Below, piece by piece: positions 37,199 to 46,688 of a stretch of DNA of 64,000 nt. This DNA is from Rudaeicoccus suwonensis (GTDB lineage: Bacteria > Actinomycetota > Actinomycetes > Actinomycetales > Dermatophilaceae). A model generated the notes under the pieces. It was not told where the DNA came from. It saw nothing but the letters and a program-made list of their open reading frames with translations, and did not search any database. Within the stretch, counting starts at the first letter, position 1, and every line of letters starts with the position of its first letter. The stretch is taken from positions 806,001 through 870,000 of the forward strand of contig NZ_VIVQ01000001.1 in assembly GCF_007829035.1 (NCBI RefSeq), written 5' to 3'. Position numbers and translations under genes: made by a program.

Positions 37199-38098
37199 AT
37201 GCGACTCAATACACGCAAGAAGCGCTTCATCCGTCGGATGGCCGGTTATGCGACCAATCCCATCGCAGTGAAGGTGCGCACGCTGCGCAGGCAGGAGCAG
37301 CGGTACGACATCGCCGGCATACCGGTGGTCCTGCCTCCGGAACACAACCTGCCGTTCTACCAGCGGCGCGACCCGACGTACGACCACTACGCCGTCGCCC
37401 TGTTGTGGACACTGGCGCAGGGAGAGCGGCGCGTCACCGTGATCGACGTCGGCGCGAATGTCGGCGACACTGCCGCGGCAGTGCTGGCCGCGGACCCGCG
37501 CACCGCCGTCATCAGCGTCGAGGGCGATCAGCGGTTTCTGTCCTACCTGCACCGCAATGTGGCCCCGTTCTCAGATCGGGCGAGTGTCGTCGAGGGATTC
37601 GTCGGACCGGTCGGCGCGTCCGTCGCATACTCCCGTGACGGGAGCACTGGCGGGTTCAACGCGGTGGGGGGCGACGACCCGCAGGTGGTGGACGAATGGG
37701 TGCGCCCGGCCGACCTGGTCGCCATACCCGACGCGGCCGACCTCGTCGTCTGGAAGAGCGACATCGACGGCTTCGACATCCACGTGTTGGCTCAGCACTG
37801 GGATGTCATCGACAGCCGGTGCGATGTGATCTGGGTGGAGTACGACCCGCCGCGAACCCTGGGTGACCCGGCCGATGTCGACCGGGTGATCGCGGCACTG
37901 GCTGGCAGTGGCCGGACCGTTCTCGTCTACGACAACCTGGGCCGCCGGATGGTGAGCCTTGCGCCCGGCGAGGGCCAGATCGCGGCGCTGCGGACCCTGT
38001 CGGACTGGCTGGGCGTGCAGTATGCCGGGCACGTCACCGTCCCTTACCTCGATCTGTGGGCGCTCAGTCCGGAGGCGGCGAAACTGCTGTCCGCGTGA
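37199..38098 (+). CDS. FkbM-family methyltransferase
   Basis: A 299-residue SAM-dependent methyltransferase. VTVIDVGANVGDTAAAVL is motif I near residue 80, AVISVEGDQRFLSYLHRNV supplies the acidic ribose-binding residue, and DLVVWKSDIDGFDIHVL is the characteristic later FkbM block. The frame extends upstream to 37064, but the ATG at 37199 gives the normal family N-terminus. It likely O-methylates a sugar hydroxyl on the glycan. Confidence 0.85.
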   Translation: MRLNTRKKRFIRRMAGYATNPIAVKVRTLRRQEQRYDIAGIPVVLPPEHNLPFYQRRDPTYDHYAVALLWTLAQGERRVTVIDVGANVGDTAAAVLAADPRTAVISVEGDQRFLSYLHRNVAPFSDRASVVEGFVGPVGASVAYSRDGSTGGFNAVGGDDPQVVDEWVRPADLVAIPDAADLVVWKSDIDGFDIHVLAQHWDVIDSRCDVIWVEYDPPRTLGDPADVDRVIAALAGSGRTVLVYDNLGRRMVSLAPGEGQIAALRTLSDWLGVQYAGHVTVPYLDLWALSPEAAKLLSA

Positions 38099-38232
38099 TG
38101 TGAACACCTATCGAATTCCCAGGTGACTCTGTGCCGTCATGCGGCCGACGTGTCGGCAGTCGTCAGTTTCGCTGCGTAAACACGGTGTGAGCGCGGGGAC
38201 ATCGAGTTCTTCGCCCCTGCGGAAAGGCCCTC

Positions 38233-39738
38233 ATGGGTCCCTTGGGTAATCGAAAACTGCGGCGCCGTGTTTTCGCGGGTATCGCCGGTGTGCTGTCGTT
38301 GGCGCTGGTGGCCGTCGCGGTCTACGCGGGCTATCTCTACAACGACCTGAGCGGTATTCGCCGGTCCGCCGCTCTGCAGGGGCTGCCGGTCACCAAGGTC
38401 GCCGGCACCACGACGGTGCACGGTGTGGGTACCAACCTGCTGGTGATGGGTCTGGACAGCCGCCTCGACGAGAACGGCAACCCGCTGCCGGAGGCGATCT
38501 ACAGCGCCCTGCACAGCGGCGACCAGGATGACGGTGGCCTCAACTCGAACGTGTTGATGCTGATCCACATACCTGCCAGTGGCTCACCTGTGACGGCGGT
38601 GTCGATCCCGCGGGACGATTACGTGGCCTTCCCCGGCTGCCCCGACGGTGAGTGCGCGGGCAAGATCAAGGAGGCCTACGGCCTGGCCACGGCGCAGGCG
38701 CAACAGCAGTTGAGCGCTAAAGGAATCACCGGTGAAGCGGCCTACCAGAAGGCCCGCGATGCCGGTCGGCGCGCGGAGATCCAGACCGTCGACCAGTTCC
38801 TCGGCGTGCAGATCAACAGCTTCATCGAGGTCACGATGGTGGCCTTCTACCAGTTCGCCCAGGTGATCCAGCCGATCACGGTCTGCCTCAAGGAGAACAC
38901 CGTCGACACCTTCTCCGGAGCGAACTTCCACGCGGGCGTCCAGGAGATCAACGCCAAGCAGGCGATGGCCTTCGTGCGGCAGCGTCGCGACACGAGCAAC
39001 CCGGCACTGAACTTCACCGACCTCGACCGTGAACGTCGTCAGCAGGCTTTCGTCATCAGTGTGCTGACCCAGCTGAAATCCGCTGGCACGCTGCTGAATC
39101 CGGCCAAGGTCATCGACCTGATCAACGTGGCCAAGAAGAACGTCGTCCTTTCCGACGGCCTCGACCCTCTCACCCTTGCCAGCCTCGGTGAGAAGCTTGC
39201 CGACGCCGGTGGGCTGCACTTCTACACGCTGCCGGTGCAGAGCTTCGGTGTCATCAACGGCCAGGACGTCAACATCGTCAACCAGCCGCAGATCGAGGCG
39301 ATTGTCGCGCATCTGTTGGACTCGACGGCGTCTGCGACGGCGGCCGCGCCGGCCGTGGGCGGCTACACCGTCAGCGTCGTCAACTCATCGGGAGTGACCG
39401 GTGCCGCGCACGCTCGACTGGCCAAGCTCGTTGCCAAGGGCTACCGGCAGGGAACTGCGACCACCGGAGCGCAACTGCAGACGGCGACGCAGATCGAGTA
39501 CAACCCGTTGGACGAGCCGGCTGCTGCAGCGCTGGCAGCATCGGTGCCTGGATCAACCCTGGTGCCCGACTCGGCCGTCGGCGCCGGTCAGCTCACGCTC
39601 GTGCTTGGCACCGCGCAAGGCTCGGCGTCGACGCAACCACTGCCGCAGGCAGTGGCGGGCACCGGCGGCGGAGTTTCCGGACCACCGGTCACCGCCCTCA
39701 CAGTGATCAGCAGCGGAAGTATTCCATGCGTGAAATGA
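38233..39738 (+). CDS. LytR-CpsA-Psr (LCP) family glycopolymer ligase
   Basis: A 501-residue membrane-anchored protein that transfers lipid-linked glycopolymers to the cell wall. A cytoplasmic RRR stretch precedes one transmembrane helix (about residues 13-36). The LCP domain follows: LLVMGLDSR, VTAVSIPRDDYV, GKIKEAYG, RQRRDTSNP and DLDRERRQQAF hold the conserved Arg and Asp residues that bind pyrophosphate and metal. An insert has two cysteines (CPDGEC). From about 375 comes a LytR C-terminal domain (YTVSVVNSSGVTG). It is the likely attachment enzyme for the polysaccharide made here. Confidence 0.9.
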   Translation: MGPLGNRKLRRRVFAGIAGVLSLALVAVAVYAGYLYNDLSGIRRSAALQGLPVTKVAGTTTVHGVGTNLLVMGLDSRLDENGNPLPEAIYSALHSGDQDDGGLNSNVLMLIHIPASGSPVTAVSIPRDDYVAFPGCPDGECAGKIKEAYGLATAQAQQQLSAKGITGEAAYQKARDAGRRAEIQTVDQFLGVQINSFIEVTMVAFYQFAQVIQPITVCLKENTVDTFSGANFHAGVQEINAKQAMAFVRQRRDTSNPALNFTDLDRERRQQAFVISVLTQLKSAGTLLNPAKVIDLINVAKKNVVLSDGLDPLTLASLGEKLADAGGLHFYTLPVQSFGVINGQDVNIVNQPQIEAIVAHLLDSTASATAAAPAVGGYTVSVVNSSGVTGAAHARLAKLVAKGYRQGTATTGAQLQTATQIEYNPLDEPAAAALAASVPGSTLVPDSAVGAGQLTLVLGTAQGSASTQPLPQAVAGTGGGVSGPPVTALTVISSGSIPCVK

Positions 39739-39777
39739 TCTGGCACTGCTGACGATTCGGCCGCCAGTTCGGCCCCT

Positions 39778-40464
39778 TCAGCCGGTCGGCGAGCTGTTGC
39801 GGAAGAGATACTCGGCGCGTTCGAAGTCGTCGTGTGTGTCGATGTCCATACCTTCTGATGTATCCATCACGAACAACCCGATGCGCCCGCCGAGGCGGTT
39901 GTGCTCGTGCTGGTAGATCTCGGTGCGGGTGAGGTAGAGCGATCCGGTCTCGCGGTAGCGCAACTGCTCAGGAGTCATGTCCTGTCGCCTCGGACGCGCC
40001 TGGAAAGGGTAGAGGGCTTGTACCTGCGGGTCGCGTTGCCACAGGAAGATCTCGGCCGGCACCACGCCGACCATCGAGTCCACCCCGGTTGCGGTGAATT
40101 CGGCCACCGCGCGCTGCAGGGTTCCGGGCAGCCGCACCGGTGAGGTTGCCTGCAGGAACATCACGTTGTCCGGCCGCCCCGTGCCGCCGGTGATCACATC
40201 GATTGCGTGCTCGATCACCGGCTCCGACGCGCTGGTATCGGTGGCCAGGTCCGGTGGTCGTCTGATCACCGAGGCGCCGAATCGCGTTGCGACGTCGGCA
40301 ATCTCGTCATCCTCGGTGGAGACGTACGGGTGCAGACCGTCGGTGGCGAGCACCTGCTCGATCGTCCAGGCGATGAGCGGCTTGCCACCCAACGGGCGCA
40401 AGTTCTTGCGGGGGACACCTTTGGATCCACCCCGTGCCGGTATGACGGCAGGTATGACGCTCAT
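39778..40464 (-). CDS. neuA: CMP-N-acylneuraminate (nonulosonate) cytidylyltransferase
   Basis: A 228-residue enzyme activating a sialic-acid-like sugar as its CMP form. The CTP-binding PARGGSKGVPRKNL motif is at residues 8-21, followed by YVSTEDDEI, FLQATSPVR and the C-terminal DIDTHDDFERAE. The ATG at 40464 was chosen because it places the motif at the N-terminus and gives an ATGA overlap with the deacetylase. Together with the NeuB homologue it supports a nonulosonic acid pathway. Confidence 0.9.
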   Translation of the reverse strand: MSVIPAVIPARGGSKGVPRKNLRPLGGKPLIAWTIEQVLATDGLHPYVSTEDDEIADVATRFGASVIRRPPDLATDTSASEPVIEHAIDVITGGTGRPDNVMFLQATSPVRLPGTLQRAVAEFTATGVDSMVGVVPAEIFLWQRDPQVQALYPFQARPRRQDMTPEQLRYRETGSLYLTRTEIYQHEHNRLGGRIGLFVMDTSEGMDIDTHDDFERAEYLFRNSSPTG

Positions 40465-41432
40465 CGCGCCTGCATCGTTCTGGCCGGCCGGGAGGACCAG
40501 TACGTTTCCGTGGACGGCACGTGGTCGGTGCTGGTGAGCCGGCCCTTGGCGTCCAACGGCGCCAATTGCGATGCATAGCAACCGATCCGGGCGATCTTGT
40601 CGGCGACATCGACATCCACGGTCAGCTCCGAAAGAGTCAGTCCACGACTGCGGGCGACGGCGGCGGCCTCTGCTGCGCCCCGCTGGTGCCACAGATACGG
40701 CAGGTCTTCGTAGAACACCACCCGTGTCGCCGGCGGCTGCGCGCACACCTGCAACGCGATGTCGCGCACGGCCACGTGATCGGGATTCACTGCGAGCCCT
40801 CGGCGCTGTGCCCGCCGCCGTCGGCGCTGCAGATCGGCGTGCATCGCCGTGCGGACCGCTTGGATCGCCAGAGCACGTATGCCGTCGCGGCTCGTCGTCG
40901 CTGCATCTGCGGGCGCCGCGCTCACGTGCGTGGACAGCTCTGGCTCCGGGCCACTCGACCCGACGACGCGGCTGCGAAAGTCGTTCAATCCCAGTCGTTC
41001 CCACAGGGCTGGTGCGACCTGCACGCCGGCACAGACAGGCGCCACCACCGTCCCACCGGGATGCGCGTCCAACCACTGCCGCAGCAGGTCGGCGAACTGG
41101 GCCAGGTCGCGCTGGCGATCGGCACCGGCATACCCGCCCTCGACGAAAGGCAACCGCCGCACGGCGAGCTCGGTGCCCTCGAAGGCGGTGGCGTCTTCGG
41201 CCAGCCGCGCTGCCATGGTCTGGTCGGAGTCGGCGAATCCGCACGCGAGGTCCCACGGACTGCGCTGCGCCGGGTCGGGTGTGCCGGCGAAGACCGTCCA
41301 GACCTCAGCAATGCCCTGCTGCAAGACGGCGGCAGCACTCAGCCACGCATCGTCCAGATGCGGTGACAGCACCAGTGTTTCGCTGTGACTCAGGCCCAGC
41401 GGTCCCGCGGCGGCGGCGGCGTGGTGGGTCAC
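40461..41432 (-). CDS. PIG-L family deacetylase
   Basis: A 323-residue zinc-dependent N-deacetylase. LVLSPHLDDAWLSAAA near residue 21 and NPDHVAVRDIAL near 215 give the His/Asp/His metal site. It starts less than 60 bases from the divergent GT2 and its stop overlaps neuA, so deacetylation of the amino sugar to be activated, or of a precursor in the same pathway, is likely. It is a distant relative, not a close copy, of the deacetylase at 11.5 kb and lacks the pseudo-receiver. Confidence 0.85.
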   Translation of the reverse strand: MTHHAAAAAGPLGLSHSETLVLSPHLDDAWLSAAAVLQQGIAEVWTVFAGTPDPAQRSPWDLACGFADSDQTMAARLAEDATAFEGTELAVRRLPFVEGGYAGADRQRDLAQFADLLRQWLDAHPGGTVVAPVCAGVQVAPALWERLGLNDFRSRVVGSSGPEPELSTHVSAAPADAATTSRDGIRALAIQAVRTAMHADLQRRRRRAQRRGLAVNPDHVAVRDIALQVCAQPPATRVVFYEDLPYLWHQRGAAEAAAVARSRGLTLSELTVDVDVADKIARIGCYASQLAPLDAKGRLTSTDHVPSTETYWSSRPARTMQAR

Positions 41433-41501
41433 GTGAGGTTCCTGTCGGTGATCGGTGGCGGGCGCGGCTCATACTAGAGAGCCGTCATCGTGAAAGGCAT
41501 C

Positions 41502-42569
41502 ATGACAACCCCTGACGTCAGCGTCATCATCCCGTGCCACAACGCTGCAGTGACCCTGCCGTTGCAGTTGGAGGCGCTGGCCCGGCAGGAAAATGCTCCG
41601 GCGTTCGAGGTGCTGGTCGTCGACAACCGCTCCGGCGACGATCCGGCCGCGGCCATCACGGCCTGGCAGGACCGGCTCCCGGCACTGCGGATCGTGCCAG
41701 CGGCGGACCTGCCCGGTGCGGCATACGCCCGCAATGTCGGCGTCGCGGCGTCGAGCGCGGATCACTTGTTGTTCTGCGATGCCGACGACCTGGTCGCTCG
41801 CGACTGGGTGCGCGCGGGCCACGATGCTCTCCAACACGTCGAGATCGCATGCGGTTCGGATGTCGTCCTGACCGACGAGGAGTTCACCACCGTCGACGCG
41901 GTGTGGGCCGACCATCTGGACGCACTGCCCGGTGGCCGGGTCGAGGTCCGCACCGCAGCGATCGACTATCCGATCCTGCTCGGCGGCAATGTCGCGATCC
42001 GGCGATCGACCTTCGTGGCCGTTGGTGGCTTCGACGCCGCGTTGGTGTCCGGCAACGAGGACAACGACCTGGCGGTGCGGGCAGAACGCGCCGGGCACCT
42101 GATCAACCGGGCTCCCGCGATGCGAGCTGCCTTGCGCGAACGGCGAGGCGCACGAGCACTTTTCGCAAGGTCGCGCGTTGCGGCCCGCGGGCACATCGAG
42201 TTGTGCGACCTGCACGACCTGTGGACCGTGTCGCCGCATCTGCGCGGACACGCCTGGCGCCTGGACATCGTCCGCGCGGGCGCAGCGTCCGCGCGAATGC
42301 TCATCCGCCCGGCGTCCGAGCGCGACTGGCGGGCGTTGGCCGGGCGGTGGGGTGTGGCGGTCGGGTTCTGGGAGGGCGACCTGCGCAGGCGCATCCCACG
42401 CCGACCCCCGCCGGTGCCGCTCATCGGTGCGGGATTACGCAGCGAACAGATCGAGTTCACCTTCGCCGGAACCGCGTCCGACCCGGATCAGCCGGGCAAG
42501 CCAGACACTCCGGATGACGCGGACAAACCGGATCAGGTGAGGCCCGAATACGACAACGAGGACACATGA
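41502..42569 (+). CDS. Family 2 glycosyltransferase with acidic tail
   Basis: A 355-residue GT-A protein: VSVIIPCHNAAVTLP at the start, VDNRSGDD, GAAYARNVGVAAS, LFCDADDLV as the metal motif and SGNEDNDLAVRAERAG. The last 30 residues are rich in Pro and Asp. The ATG at 41502 sits at good distance from GAAAGG. An upstream GTG at 41490 is also possible. It overlaps the next gene by four bases. Confidence 0.85.
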   Translation: MTTPDVSVIIPCHNAAVTLPLQLEALARQENAPAFEVLVVDNRSGDDPAAAITAWQDRLPALRIVPAADLPGAAYARNVGVAASSADHLLFCDADDLVARDWVRAGHDALQHVEIACGSDVVLTDEEFTTVDAVWADHLDALPGGRVEVRTAAIDYPILLGGNVAIRRSTFVAVGGFDAALVSGNEDNDLAVRAERAGHLINRAPAMRAALRERRGARALFARSRVAARGHIELCDLHDLWTVSPHLRGHAWRLDIVRAGAASARMLIRPASERDWRALAGRWGVAVGFWEGDLRRRIPRRPPPVPLIGAGLRSEQIEFTFAGTASDPDQPGKPDTPDDADKPDQVRPEYDNEDT

Positions 42570-43597
42570 GCGCTGCCACCGGACTACTGTTTCCCGGCGA
42601 TCTGGCCGGCTGGCAGCACTGGAACCGCCGGCAACGCCGGGTCGGCGGCGCCCTGCGGTCCGCTAAAGCGCGTGTCCGGCCGGCGCCAACCGCGTCGCCG
42701 GTGCTGCACCTGCCACCGGACACGGTGCGCACGCTGGTGGTCATCGACGTGCTGTCGCCCAGTTGCCGCGCTGCCATGCTCGAACCACTGCGTCACCTCG
42801 ACCCCCGGCACACAGCCGTGCTGTCGCCCGTGGCCGACCCCGGCCTGCCCGCGAGCGGTACGTGGCAGCCGCGAGCGTATGCCGGAACCCACGATCTTCC
42901 CGCCACCATCGAGACGGTGTGCACCCTCGGCGCCTTCCTGCCGATCGCCGGCCCCGTGTCGCAGTGGGCCAAGCAGCGCGGGATGCGCCACATCGTCGTG
43001 CAGCACGGGCTGCTCACCCCGTGGTCGCCGCCGCTGGCCGACGGCGACCATCTGCTCGCCTGGAGCGAGGCCGATGCGGCATACCTCACCGGCGGACACG
43101 ACGGCGTGACAAGTGAGATCGTCGGCTCCCAGCTGTTGTGGTCCGCCGCGCAACTGCCGCCCGCCGACATACGGGATGACGGTGCTGTGGTGCTCGGCCA
43201 ACTGCACGGCACCGAGATGGCGCGGCACACGACCTTCGGTGTCTATTGGCGATTCTGCCGCTCGACCGGCGCGAACTACCGACCCCACCCCAACGAGTCC
43301 GATGCGGCGAGCAGGGCGCTGCACCGGGCGATGCGTGCCGGCGGCATCAGCTTTGAAGGGTCGGGCGATTCACTCGCGGATCTCGGACGCCCGGTGGTGT
43401 CGATCTTCTCCACCGGCACTCTCGAGGCAGCTCAGCGCGGCCTGCCTGCCTGGGTGATTCACCCCGACCCACCCCCATGGCTGCGCGACTTCTGGCACAG
43501 ATACCACCTCGGTCGCTGGGGCGAGGCGCCCACACCCCACTGGGAGGACACCTCCGAGGAGCCCGCGGCGGCCGTCGCGACAGCGATGAAACAGTGA
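42566..43597 (+). CDS. GT-B fold protein, possible sialyl- or polysialyltransferase-like enzyme
   Basis: A 343-residue cytoplasmic protein I cannot place firmly. VVQHGLLTPWSPPLADGDHLLAWS, VLGQLHGTEMA, YRPHPNESD and VSIFSTGTLEAAQRG occur in the order seen in capsule GT-B transferases. The HP in RPHPNESD and the serine/threonine pair in FSTGT resemble the HP and S-T motifs of bacterial sialyltransferases. The neighbours neuA and a GT2 fit that role. It could instead transfer a different sugar or a glycerol phosphate. Confidence 0.55.
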   Translation: MSAATGLLFPGDLAGWQHWNRRQRRVGGALRSAKARVRPAPTASPVLHLPPDTVRTLVVIDVLSPSCRAAMLEPLRHLDPRHTAVLSPVADPGLPASGTWQPRAYAGTHDLPATIETVCTLGAFLPIAGPVSQWAKQRGMRHIVVQHGLLTPWSPPLADGDHLLAWSEADAAYLTGGHDGVTSEIVGSQLLWSAAQLPPADIRDDGAVVLGQLHGTEMARHTTFGVYWRFCRSTGANYRPHPNESDAASRALHRAMRAGGISFEGSGDSLADLGRPVVSIFSTGTLEAAQRGLPAWVIHPDPPPWLRDFWHRYHLGRWGEAPTPHWEDTSEEPAAAVATAMKQ

Positions 43598-43638
43598 TCA
43601 CAATGTCGAAATTCAGGCCTTCGTGGTGGTGCAAAAAC

Positions 43639-43644
43639 TTGACA
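43639..43644 (+). promoter_or_regulatory. Possible -35 hexamer upstream of the GT4 gene
   Basis: TTGACA, identical to the consensus, stands 64 bases upstream of the start at 43708 in an AT-richer stretch. No convincing -10 box at 16-18 bases was seen, so the promoter is only suggested. Confidence 0.3.
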
Positions 43645-43707
43645 TAAGTCCAGTTTCTCAACCGGTGTTAACGTTCGACTACTGACCCGCTGAGGAGCTC
43701 CCGAAGT

Positions 43708-44880
43708 ATGTCGATCACTGTTCCGCGGCCGACGCGCATCGTCGAGACGAACACCAGGTCGTCTCGACGACCGCGAGTGGCAATTGCGCACGATTATCTG
43801 ACGCAGCTGGGCGGTGCCGAGCGGGTTGCGTTGGCGATGGTGAGGGCATTTCCTGAGGCCCCCCTGTATACAACATTGTATGAACCTGATCACACATTTC
43901 CGGAATTTCGGAATGTCGACATCCGCGTCACGCCGATGAACAGAATGCGGTATTTGCGACAGAAACATCGTTATGCACTTCCATTGCTGCCGTGGGCGTC
44001 CTCCCGCCACTTCATCGACGCCGATGTCGTGATCGCATCGTCCAGTGGGTGGGCGCACGGCTTTCCCACGTCCTGCAAGCGCATCGTCTACTGCCACACG
44101 CCGGCCCGGTGGACCTACCTGCCGGACGACTACTTCGGTGAGCGCCAGAGCATGGCTCGCACGATGATGAGTGTGGCGGCGCCGGCATTGCGACGGTGGG
44201 ACCGGCACGCGGCCATGGGCGCCACCACCTATCTGTGCAACTCGAGCATCGTGCGTGATCGGGTGCAACGCATCTACGGCATCGACAGTCAGGTGCTCAA
44301 TGCCCCGCACAGCATGATTGTCGACGGCGACCAGGTCGCCGTCGACGAACTTGTGCCGTGGCACAACGCAGACATCCGCCCGTATGTCATGGTGTCGCGG
44401 CTGATGCCCTACAAGAACGTCCGGCAGGCGATCGAGGCCTTCCGCATGCTGCCCGACGAGCATCTGGTCGTCGTCGGTCGCGGCCCGCTCGAGGCCGACT
44501 TGCGGATGGGTCTGCCGGTCAATGTGCGCATCGTCGGTGGGTTGACTGACGCGCAGTTGCGATGGGTCTACAGCCACGGCGCGGGCATCGTCGCGCCGTG
44601 CCATGAGGACTACGGGCTCACCCCGCTCGAAGGTGGGGCCTTCGGGCTACCTGTTCTCGCGCTGCGTGCCGGTGGCTACCTCGACACGGTCATCGAGGGC
44701 GTCAGCGGGCTGTTCTTCGACTCGCCCACGCCCGGGGAGATCGCCATGGCGGTGCGCGACAACGCTCACCGGATCTGGGATCACGCGGCCATCATGCGTC
44801 ACGCAGACCGGTTCAGTGAACGCGAATTCACCCGTGCGCTGCACGCGTCGGTGGACGAGGTCTTCAACCGTTTCGTATGA
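43708..44880 (+). CDS. Family 4 glycosyltransferase (mannosyltransferase-like)
   Basis: A 390-residue GT-B enzyme. RVAIAHDYLTQLGGAERVAL is the N-terminal block, IVYCHTPARWTYLPDDYF follows, YVMVSRLMPYKNVRQAIEAF opens the donor domain, and PCHEDYGLTPLEGGAFGLPVLALRAGGYLDTV holds the E-x7-E-type motif. This is the WbaZ-like layout. A gap of 110 bases, with its own promoter candidate, separates it from the preceding gene. The next gene converges on it. Confidence 0.88.
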   Translation: MSITVPRPTRIVETNTRSSRRPRVAIAHDYLTQLGGAERVALAMVRAFPEAPLYTTLYEPDHTFPEFRNVDIRVTPMNRMRYLRQKHRYALPLLPWASSRHFIDADVVIASSSGWAHGFPTSCKRIVYCHTPARWTYLPDDYFGERQSMARTMMSVAAPALRRWDRHAAMGATTYLCNSSIVRDRVQRIYGIDSQVLNAPHSMIVDGDQVAVDELVPWHNADIRPYVMVSRLMPYKNVRQAIEAFRMLPDEHLVVVGRGPLEADLRMGLPVNVRIVGGLTDAQLRWVYSHGAGIVAPCHEDYGLTPLEGGAFGLPVLALRAGGYLDTVIEGVSGLFFDSPTPGEIAMAVRDNAHRIWDHAAIMRHADRFSEREFTRALHASVDEVFNRFV

Positions 44881-44996
44881 CGCAGTGCGCCGTCGTCGCA
44901 GGTCGATGGCGGCGCAGCCGCACGGTGCACACGTGACGCGCTGCCGCACCTCGCGCAGACCCGGACGGTCCGACGCAACGGGCGCCCGGCGCGACC

Positions 44997-46520
44997 TCAC
45001 TTGCCCTGTTTGCTGCGCCGGTCTCGTCGTGAGAGGCCGAGTTCCTGATCGGTGATGTTGTCGCCGGCGGTGGCCGGTTGCGTTCCCATCGTGGCCGTAG
45101 GTGCAGCCGGAGTGGCCGGTGGCGATGGCTGTGCGGGGGTGGGGGCTGGGCTGTCGCCGTATCCGTACCCGTATCCGTTGTATTTCTTGCCGCTGTAGCC
45201 GTATCCGTAGACAGCGGAGCCCATGTTCTTGGGCGGTGTGAGGTTCATGACGCCACCGAAGAGGCGTCCGCCGACCTGGGTGAGGATGCGGGCGCACAGG
45301 CGGATGTGTTCGGCGCGGGTGCGGCCGACGTGCATGACCAGCAGGGCGCCGTCGGCGGAGCGGGCCAGCAGTCCGGCGTCGGTGACGGGCAGCAGCGGTG
45401 GTGCGTCGATGATGACGAGGTGGTCCTTGGACAGCTCGGTGATCGCGGTCTCCATGCGGCGGGAGCCGACGAGTTCGCTGGGGTTGGGCGGGATGCGTCC
45501 GGCGGGGATGACGACAAGGTCGGGGGTGGTGGTGGGTTGCATGACGTCGTGCAAGGTGATGTCGCCGGCGAGGGCTTGGGTCAGGCCGATGCTGCCTTCG
45601 AGGTTGAAGATGGTGGCGACCATGGGTTTGCGTAGGTCGGCGTCGATGAGCACGACGGGTTGTCCGGCGGCGGCCAGGACGCGGGCGAGGTTGGCGGCCA
45701 CGGTGGATTTGCCTTCGCCGGGGTTTGGGCTGGTGACCACGATGCTGCGGGGGTGGCGGTCGACGTCGATGAAACGCAGGTTGGTGCGCAGCATGCGCAG
45801 GGCCTCGGCTGCGTTTCCCAGGCCGGTGTCGCCGCGGTAGTCCTCGGCGAGTTCGGGGACTTTGGGGATGACGCCGACCACGGGCGCCTCGAGGTGGCGT
45901 TCGACGTCGTCCTGGTGGCGGACACGGCTGTCGAGTTGGCGGCGGAACGCAGCCCACAGGTAGCCGGCGACCAGGCCCGCGAGGAGGCCTTCGGCGGTGG
46001 CCTTCTTGAAGTCGGGGGAGAACGGCAGGGAGGGGGTGGTGGCGTTGTCGAAGGGGTAGATCCGCACGCTGGGTTGGGTGCCGGCGGGTTCGCCGGTGGT
46101 TTCGATCTGTGCTGCTTCGTCGCGGGTGGCGTTGACGGCGGCGTCGGCGAGCTCACGGGCACCGTTCGGGGTGGATGAGATCGCGGTGAAGTTGATGACG
46201 GAGCTGACGGCGCTGACCGAGGCGCTGATGGATCCACCGGGCGCGTTCGGGCCGAGGGCTTGTGCTGCGCGTTCGGCGACCGGTGCGCTGGAGGCCAGTG
46301 CGGCATACTCCTGGGCTTTGGTCTGGGCGAGGCTGACACCGTTGAGTGCGGAGCCGGTGTTGTCGGCGCCACCGGCGGAGACCAGGCCCTGCGCGGTCGC
46401 GGAATACAGGGTCGGTTTGGTGAAGGTGTACCCGAACATCAGCGCCCCACCGACAATCGTGAACAACAGCAAGAGCAGCGCATTCGTCCGGCTGAAACGA
46501 ACGAAGTCTGTGACCGTCAC
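44997..46520 (-). CDS. Wzz-type chain-length protein fused to a bacterial tyrosine kinase
   Basis: A 507-residue polysaccharide co-polymerase/BY-kinase. Transmembrane helices lie near residues 11-30 and 170-190, enclosing an extracytoplasmic Wzz-type region. The cytoplasmic kinase has Walker A SPNPGEGKSTV (about 263-273), Walker A' VVLIDADLRKP (about 288) and Walker B LVIIDAPPLLP (about 367). At about 435-456 is a tyrosine cluster, GYGYSGKKYNGYGYGYGD, the expected autophosphorylation site. A Pro/Ala-rich tail follows. The start is GTG 46520, behind AGGAG, although the frame reaches 47165. It controls chain length and synthesis of the polymer. Confidence 0.92.
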   Translation of the reverse strand: MTVTDFVRFSRTNALLLLLFTIVGGALMFGYTFTKPTLYSATAQGLVSAGGADNTGSALNGVSLAQTKAQEYAALASSAPVAERAAQALGPNAPGGSISASVSAVSSVINFTAISSTPNGARELADAAVNATRDEAAQIETTGEPAGTQPSVRIYPFDNATTPSLPFSPDFKKATAEGLLAGLVAGYLWAAFRRQLDSRVRHQDDVERHLEAPVVGVIPKVPELAEDYRGDTGLGNAAEALRMLRTNLRFIDVDRHPRSIVVTSPNPGEGKSTVAANLARVLAAAGQPVVLIDADLRKPMVATIFNLEGSIGLTQALAGDITLHDVMQPTTTPDLVVIPAGRIPPNPSELVGSRRMETAITELSKDHLVIIDAPPLLPVTDAGLLARSADGALLVMHVGRTRAEHIRLCARILTQVGGRLFGGVMNLTPPKNMGSAVYGYGYSGKKYNGYGYGYGDSPAPTPAQPSPPATPAAPTATMGTQPATAGDNITDQELGLSRRDRRSKQGK

Positions 46521-46688
46521 GAACGAACTCCTGCGAATGTGTGTTTCAGGTGCACTGAAAATGTTCGGGTTGCACGACTTACCAATCACCCAGCCTATCG
46601 GGCGGGGCAAAAGTCGGAGCGATCCGAGTATTGCCTGTGCGTGTGTCGGTGTGAATTTTGTTCCGTATGTCGATCGGTCGTTCGCCGA

